A DNA stretch of 10,278 nucleotides from CAYGHG01 sp964349515 (GTDB lineage: Bacteria; Oederibacteriota; PGYV01; CAYGHG01), in assembly GCA_964349515.1 (NCBI GenBank), contig CAYGHG010000097.1, forward strand, positions 1 to 10,278. Direction: 5' to 3'. A model generated the notes under the pieces. That model was not told the DNA's origin. It saw only the letters and a list, made by a program, of their open reading frames with translations, and did not search any database. A program made the translations under genes and the position numbers. Shown piece by piece: positions 6,252 to 10,278 of the stretch. Every line of letters begins with the position of its first letter. Within the stretch, counting starts at the first letter, position 1.

Positions 6252-7061
6252 ATGACCGCTGAAGAGCAGAAGAAAAAAGAACTCTTAATAGATAAAAAAG
6301 CAAAAATCGGCATAGCGGGGTCTGTGATTTCTTTGACAGCCGCTGTTATTGTTTACAACTTCATGAAGCCTGTGGAGATAACCGAGCTTATCTTCTGGGG
6401 GCTTTTTGTGCTGCTTACCATAGGCGAGCTGCTTGTCGTGCTGGTGTTTAAGCTGGATAAAAAACATGTGGTGCGCGACTGGGTGGAGCCTGCTTTTGAG
6501 GCTATCATAATAGCGATCATAATACGTACTTTCGTGATACAGGCTTTCAGGATACCCACTTCATCAATGGAAGACACTCTTTTGATAGGCGACCACATAA
6601 TAGCAAACAAATACGCCTACGGTATCACTCTTCCTTTCAAAAAAGAAAAAGTCCTGAAGTTCTCCACGCCCAAACGCGGCGATGTTTTCATATTCCGCTA
6701 CCCAGAAGACCCTAAGTTCATGTTCATCAAGCGCTGCATGGGGCTGCCGGGGGACACTATTGAGGTAAAGGACAAAAAACTCTACGTCAACGGGGTTGTC
6801 CCGAAAGAAAAATATATTTACCACAAAGACATGAGAATGTTCCCGGCTGAATACGCGCCGCGCGATAACTTCGGCCCTGTCACCGTGCCCGAGGGGCACT
6901 TCTTTGCCATGGGCGACAACCGCGATATGTCAAGCGACTCGCGCTTTTGGGGGTTTCTGCCCTATGATTACTTAAGAGGCAAAGCCTGGATAGTCTACTG
7001 GCCGCCGAATAGGTGGAGGGCGGTAAAGCACGAGAAGGTGGAATTAAATACAGAAAAATAA
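6252..7061 (+). CDS. lepB: Signal peptidase I
   Basis: A 269-aa membrane protease that cuts signal peptides from exported proteins on the outer face of the cytoplasmic membrane, using a Ser/Lys dyad. The nucleophile is Ser105 in IPTSSMEDTLLIGD (101-114), matching the family box [SG]-x-S-M-x-P-T-L, although the usual Pro is Asp here. The general base is Lys160 in FIKRCMGLPGD (158-168). Box E is GDNRDMSSDSRFWGFLP (221-237). Hydrophobic stretches at about 19-37, 43-66 and 81-99 suggest two or three N-terminal membrane segments after a very charged start (EEQKKKE). AGGGAG sits 7 nt upstream of the ATG. It would process ordinary Sec substrates. The four lipoproteins here would instead need the lipoprotein peptidase Lsp, which is not in this window. 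hemW follows after 149 bp on the same strand. Confidence 0.97.
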   Translation: MTAEEQKKKELLIDKKAKIGIAGSVISLTAAVIVYNFMKPVEITELIFWGLFVLLTIGELLVVLVFKLDKKHVVRDWVEPAFEAIIIAIIIRTFVIQAFRIPTSSMEDTLLIGDHIIANKYAYGITLPFKKEKVLKFSTPKRGDVFIFRYPEDPKFMFIKRCMGLPGDTIEVKDKKLYVNGVVPKEKYIYHKDMRMFPAEYAPRDNFGPVTVPEGHFFAMGDNRDMSSDSRFWGFLPYDYLRGKAWIVYWPPNRWRAVKHEKVELNTEK

Positions 7062-7068
7062 GTTAAGA

Positions 7069-7180
7069 AAGACAAAAGACAGAAGACAGAAGTAAAAGAG
7101 TAAAAATACAAAGTTGTAGAGAATTAATATAATGGCATGTTTTTTTAAAGTATTAACTTTTGTCTTTTGTCTTCTGTCTT
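7069..7180. repeat. Low-complexity imperfect inverted repeat between lepB and hemW
   Basis: Two 25-nt arms (7069-7093 and 7156-7180) are complementary at 22 of 25 positions, with a 62-nt A/T-rich loop. The arms are made of AAGACA/AAGACAGA-like units read in opposite directions. If transcribed, the arms could fold into a long stem. It begins 7 nt after the lepB stop and ends 30 nt before hemW. No U-tract follows, so it is not a typical terminator. A TATAAT at 7128-7133 lies in the loop without a fitting -35 box. Confidence 0.7.
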
Positions 7181-7210
7181 ATAAACTTAAAATAAATCCG
7201 GAGGTCAATT

Positions 7211-8431
7211 ATGATTTCAATTTACCTCCACATTCCTTTCTGCATGCAAAAGTGCCCGTACTGTGATTTTTCATCTTTTGATGACAAGGCGTACCTCATT
7301 GACGATTACATAAAGGCGATGGGTGTTGAACTGAAATATTATACAGACAACTTTGCCGGCAGGCTTAACCTTGAGTCGCACAAAAGGAGCCTTGCGGATA
7401 ACTTACTCGCGCAGGCGGCTGAGGCGCAGGCCAAAGAAGGAACAGTTCCTTCCGAGGCTGCGAAGTTGATAAGGACAAACACGCTCTATATAGGCGGCGG
7501 CACGCCGTCATTTTTGTCCTTCCGGCAGCTTGACGCTTTGTTTACTGAAATATACACCCACTTCCCCCGCCCGGGTTTTAGGGAAGTAACCATTGAGGTA
7601 AACCCCGAGACCTTAAGCGAGAACAAGGCAAAGGTCATAGCATTAAACGTTAACCGCGCCAGCTTGGGGTGTCAGAGTTTTGACGACGCGCTTTTAAAGG
7701 TGCTCGGCAGGCCCCATGACGCGGAGCGCTCGCGGAGAGCGGCGGAATACCTTTGCAAATTCGGGGTTAAGAACTTAAACATTGACCTCATTTTCGGCAT
7801 ACCGGGCCAGACCGCAGAGGGCGTGGCAAGCGACATACGCGAAGCGGTAAAACTCGGGGCCGGGCACATCTCGTTTTATTCGCTTACGGCATACGAGCAT
7901 ACTCCGTTTTTTGAACGCAGGAATGAACTGCCCTCTGACGATAAGTCCGAAGAACTTTATAATGCCGGCTGTGCCGAGCTTAAAGCACATGGGTTTGAGC
8001 ACTACGAAATTTCCAACTTCGCAAAACCGGGGGCGCGGTGCAGGCACAACATGGCATACTGGAACCTTGACGAGTACATAGGGATAGGCACAGCCGCTTC
8101 CTCTTTCTTTGACGGGAAAAGATATACGAACATAAGGGATATTGAACGCTATGTAAAGCTCATGAAAATACCTGATGACCCGGCTGAAACCTGCGAAGAG
8201 ACAGACAATGAAAAAATGCTTAAAGAATACATAATGCTTAAGCTGCGCACAGCAGAGGGCATTTCATACGCTGATTTTAAGGCAAGATTTGGTTTTGAAT
8301 TCGCTGACAGATATAGTAAAATTATTGGCAAATACGCGGGTTCTGTTTACGCGCAGGCGGAAGAAGAGGGTTTTAAACTAACGGAAAAAGGTTTTTTCGT
8401 GTCAAACAGCATCATAAGTTCATTTTTTTAG
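7211..8431 (+). CDS. hemW: Radical SAM heme chaperone HemW (HemN-like)
   Basis: A 406-aa cytoplasmic radical SAM protein. The [4Fe-4S] cluster motif is Cys11-x3-Cys15-x2-Cys18 in HIPFCMQKCPYCDF. The SAM-binding glycines are in YIGGGTPS (93-100), and EVNPE (129-133) and DLIFGIPGQT (192-201) are family landmarks. Two features separate HemW from true coproporphyrinogen dehydrogenase HemN: no further Cys follows the CxxxCxxC motif (CDF here), and HNMAYW (279-284) fits the HNxxYW heme-binding motif of HemW. The known role is delivery of heme to membrane proteins. Older annotations call it oxygen-independent coproporphyrinogen III oxidase. GGAGG lies 6 nt before the ATG. The gap between the cluster motif and GGGTP is about 30 residues longer than in E. 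coli HemW, by memory. proA begins 8 nt after the stop, so the two are probably co-transcribed. Confidence 0.95.
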   Translation: MISIYLHIPFCMQKCPYCDFSSFDDKAYLIDDYIKAMGVELKYYTDNFAGRLNLESHKRSLADNLLAQAAEAQAKEGTVPSEAAKLIRTNTLYIGGGTPSFLSFRQLDALFTEIYTHFPRPGFREVTIEVNPETLSENKAKVIALNVNRASLGCQSFDDALLKVLGRPHDAERSRRAAEYLCKFGVKNLNIDLIFGIPGQTAEGVASDIREAVKLGAGHISFYSLTAYEHTPFFERRNELPSDDKSEELYNAGCAELKAHGFEHYEISNFAKPGARCRHNMAYWNLDEYIGIGTAASSFFDGKRYTNIRDIERYVKLMKIPDDPAETCEETDNEKMLKEYIMLKLRTAEGISYADFKARFGFEFADRYSKIIGKYAGSVYAQAEEEGFKLTEKGFFVSNSIISSFF

Positions 8432-8439
8432 GAGATGAA

Positions 8440-9696
8440 ATGGCGGGAGAATCTGAAGTAAAAAAAGTATGCGAAGCCGCAAAAGAGGCCTCCTACGCGA
8501 TGATGAAGGTCTCAACAGAGCAGAAAAACGAGGCCCTCTCAAACATTGCAGAGGCGTTTGACACAAACCGTGCGGCAATAATTGAGGCAAACAAAACTGA
8601 CGTTGAGGCGGCTGTTAAAAAGGGCATTACAAAGGCCTTCATAGACAGGCTGACCTTAAATGACAGCCGTATTGATTCCATGATTCGCTCCGTAAACGAC
8701 GTCATAGCTCTTCCTGACCCGGTAGGGCAGATCACTTCAAAAATAACCAGGCCGAACGGCCTTGAAATTTCAAAAATCAGGATGCCCATAGGGGTGGTGG
8801 GGTTCATATTTGAGGCGCGCCCCAATGTAAACGCCGAGGTGGCGGGCCTCATTATCAAATCCGGCAACGCGGTAGTCATGAAGGGCGGGTCTGACGCCGC
8901 GGCATCCAACCTGTTTCTCGCGGGGCTTATAAAGGAAGCAATAAGAAAAGCAGGGCTTGCCCCTGGCGCTTTCAGCGTGCTTGACTCCACAGACAGGGAG
9001 CAGGTAAAGGAAATGCTAAAATTAAAGGAATACATAGATGTCATCATCCCCCGCGGGGGGAGCGGCCTTGTGAATTTTGTAGTTGAGAACTCCGTCATAC
9101 CGGTAATACGCCACGATATGGGCGTGTGCCACACATACATAGACCGCACCGCAGACAATGCAATGGCTGTTTCAATAGCATACAACGCAAAGGTCCAGAG
9201 GCCGTCTGTCTGCAACGCCATGGAGACCCTGCTCGTGCACAAAGACATAGCCCCTGTTTTCCTGCCTGCAGTAAAGGCAGAGTACGACAAGGCAGGAGTA
9301 GAGCTCCGGGGCTGCGATGAAACAAAAAAAATAATACCCGGCATAAAGGGTGCGTCAGAAGAAGACTGGTACGCCGAGTATAATGACCTGATACTTTCCA
9401 TAAAGACAGTTGATTCTTTTGAAGAGGCCGTGCGCCACATAAACAAATACGGCTCGCACCACTCGGACGCCATAGTGGCATCCGACGCGCGCTTAGGAGA
9501 GCGGTTTCTCCGCGAGGTGGATTCCGCGGCCTGTTACGTAAACGCCTCCACGCGCTTTACAGACGGAAACGAGTTCGGCCTCGGCGCGGAGATGGGCATA
9601 TCAAACCAGAAACTGCATGTGCGCGGGCCGCTCGCTCTTGAGGGGTTAACTTCGGAGAAATTCATCATACGCGGCACGGGCCAGATACGTGGCTAA
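8440..9696 (+). CDS. proA: Glutamate-5-semialdehyde dehydrogenase (gamma-glutamyl phosphate reductase)
   Basis: A 418-aa cytoplasmic enzyme of the second step of proline synthesis. It reduces gamma-glutamyl phosphate with NADPH to glutamate semialdehyde. The length is normal for ProA. The catalytic Cys258 lies in RPSVCNAMETLLVH (254-267). Other landmarks are GVVGFIFEARPNV (118-130), KGGSDA (148-153), PRGGSGLV (204-211), EYNDLILSIK (313-322), GSHHSDAI (338-345) and the C-terminal signature RFTDGNEFGLGAEMG (372-386) running on to GQIR (414-417). AGGAG sits 5 nt before the ATG, overlapping the hemW stop region. The partner kinase proB is not next to it here. The last 8 bp overlap the nadD start, which argues for translational coupling. 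Confidence 0.97.
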   Translation: MAGESEVKKVCEAAKEASYAMMKVSTEQKNEALSNIAEAFDTNRAAIIEANKTDVEAAVKKGITKAFIDRLTLNDSRIDSMIRSVNDVIALPDPVGQITSKITRPNGLEISKIRMPIGVVGFIFEARPNVNAEVAGLIIKSGNAVVMKGGSDAAASNLFLAGLIKEAIRKAGLAPGAFSVLDSTDREQVKEMLKLKEYIDVIIPRGGSGLVNFVVENSVIPVIRHDMGVCHTYIDRTADNAMAVSIAYNAKVQRPSVCNAMETLLVHKDIAPVFLPAVKAEYDKAGVELRGCDETKKIIPGIKGASEEDWYAEYNDLILSIKTVDSFEEAVRHINKYGSHHSDAIVASDARLGERFLREVDSAACYVNASTRFTDGNEFGLGAEMGISNQKLHVRGPLALEGLTSEKFIIRGTGQIRG

Positions 9697-10278
9697 GAAA
9701 AGGGCCGCCCTGTTCGGCGGCACGTTTAACCCGCCTCACAAGGGCCATTTTTTAATCGCCAAAGAAATCATGGAAGAGTTCAAGCTTGACAAGGTTTTTT
9801 TCATACCTTCGTATTCGCCGCCGCACAAAGATTTAAAAAACATCATAGCCGCCTCCCACAGGCTTGAGATGACGCGGCTTCTCATAGAGGGCGAGGAAAA
9901 GTTTGAGCTCTCTGATTTTGAGGTGAAAAAAAGCGGTGTCTCATACTCAATAGAAACCATAAAACATTTTCTTGCCGTTTATCCCGATTACGACCTGTAC
10001 TTTATAACGGGTTCCGACGCATTTTTTGAGATAGATACATGGAAAAACTATCAGGAGGTGCTCTCCCTCATAAAGTTCATAGTTTACCTCCGCGAAGACA
10101 TTACAAAAGAAAAGATAGAGGGCAAATACCCGGAGTCAAACGCAGTCCTGTGGCCCCACGGCGAGAAGATACACATATCAGCTTCGCAGATAAGGGAGAG
10201 GATAAGGGAGGGCGGGAGCTGTGAAGAGGAGACGGGCGGGAAGATATGGGGATATATTGTTAGAAATAAGATTTATAT
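9689..10278 (+). CDS. nadD: Nicotinate-nucleotide adenylyltransferase, runs off the right edge
   Basis: The frame opens with GTG 9689-9691, overlaps the end of proA by 8 bp and is still open at the window edge (196 complete codons). The product adenylates nicotinate mononucleotide with ATP in NAD synthesis. The nucleotidyltransferase signature is ALFGGTFNPPHKGH (7-20), with the H-x-G-H pair at His17 and His20. FIPSYSPPHK (38-47), SDFEV (75-79), ITGSDAF (106-112) and the second ATP motif HISASQIRERI (162-172) follow in family order. The visible end YIVRNKIY fits the usual YIxxxxLY terminus, so only a few codons are probably missing. The segment before it (GGSCEEETGGKIWG) departs from the common R-x-[LY]-[VL]-P pattern. 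There is no ATG near the start and no strong ribosome site, so reading probably depends on coupling to proA. Confidence 0.93.
   Translation, partial: MAKKRAALFGGTFNPPHKGHFLIAKEIMEEFKLDKVFFIPSYSPPHKDLKNIIAASHRLEMTRLLIEGEEKFELSDFEVKKSGVSYSIETIKHFLAVYPDYDLYFITGSDAFFEIDTWKNYQEVLSLIKFIVYLREDITKEKIEGKYPESNAVLWPHGEKIHISASQIRERIREGGSCEEETGGKIWGYIVRNKIY

Noticed and set aside
7128..7133. TATAAT within the lepB-hemW gap as a hemW promoter
   Set aside because: No -35 box at 15-19 bp upstream. The surrounding sequence is generally A/T-rich, so the match may be chance.
8493..9473. 326-aa open frame on the - strand
   Set aside because: It is antisense to proA, which is certain from its motifs. The translation has no recognisable domain and is a shadow of proA codon usage.

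Overview
The window looks like a chromosomal segment of a Gram-negative-type (diderm), probably uncultivated bacterium. It carries four predicted surface lipoproteins followed by conserved housekeeping genes. Genes have strong Shine-Dalgarno sites and are tightly packed. Long Thr/Pro-rich linkers between beta-domains (TPTFTVTP-like) resemble, from memory, proteins of candidate phyla such as Goldbacteria and other Elusimicrobiota-like lineages. That placement is a weak inference, because no rRNA or other phylogenetic marker was analysed.

Layout. (1) 1-142: the 3' end of a + strand PIN-domain toxin-like gene meets a - strand Hsp20 gene at a 19-bp bidirectional hairpin terminator. (2) 140-3595: on the - strand, a 935-aa modular lipoprotein lies upstream of hsp20. 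(3) 3596-3720: a divergent promoter region. (4) 3724-5796: on the + strand, three tandem paralogous lipoproteins. Each has a lipobox Cys, a tiny collagen-like Gly-X-Y stretch and one DNRLRE/CBM96-type beta-sandwich. They end at a strong terminator. (5) 5864-6177: a gene-free stretch with two hairpin-rich repeats and a 198-bp IS256-like MITE flanked by an exact 9-bp target duplication. The MITE appears to have inserted into the end of the first repeat. (6) 6252-10278: lepB, then a low-complexity inverted repeat, then hemW-proA-nadD. NadD uses a GTG start, overlaps proA by 8 bp and runs off the window end.

How the genes work together. The large lipoprotein and the three DNRLRE lipoproteins are divergently transcribed from one 125-bp region. 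They plausibly form an envelope or carbohydrate-contact locus, but nothing in the sequence fixes a substrate. LepB (signal peptidase I), HemW (heme chaperone), ProA (proline synthesis) and NadD (NAD synthesis) are unrelated in pathway but sit in one orientation. proA-nadD recalls the common obgE-proB-proA-nadD-rsfS neighbourhood, so rsfS might follow beyond the window.

Most unusual points: the nested MITE with its duplicated target, the triplicated collagen-stalk DNRLRE lipoproteins, and an apparent ~30-residue insertion in HemW. I see no clear evidence of a new defence, secondary-metabolite or RNA system here.
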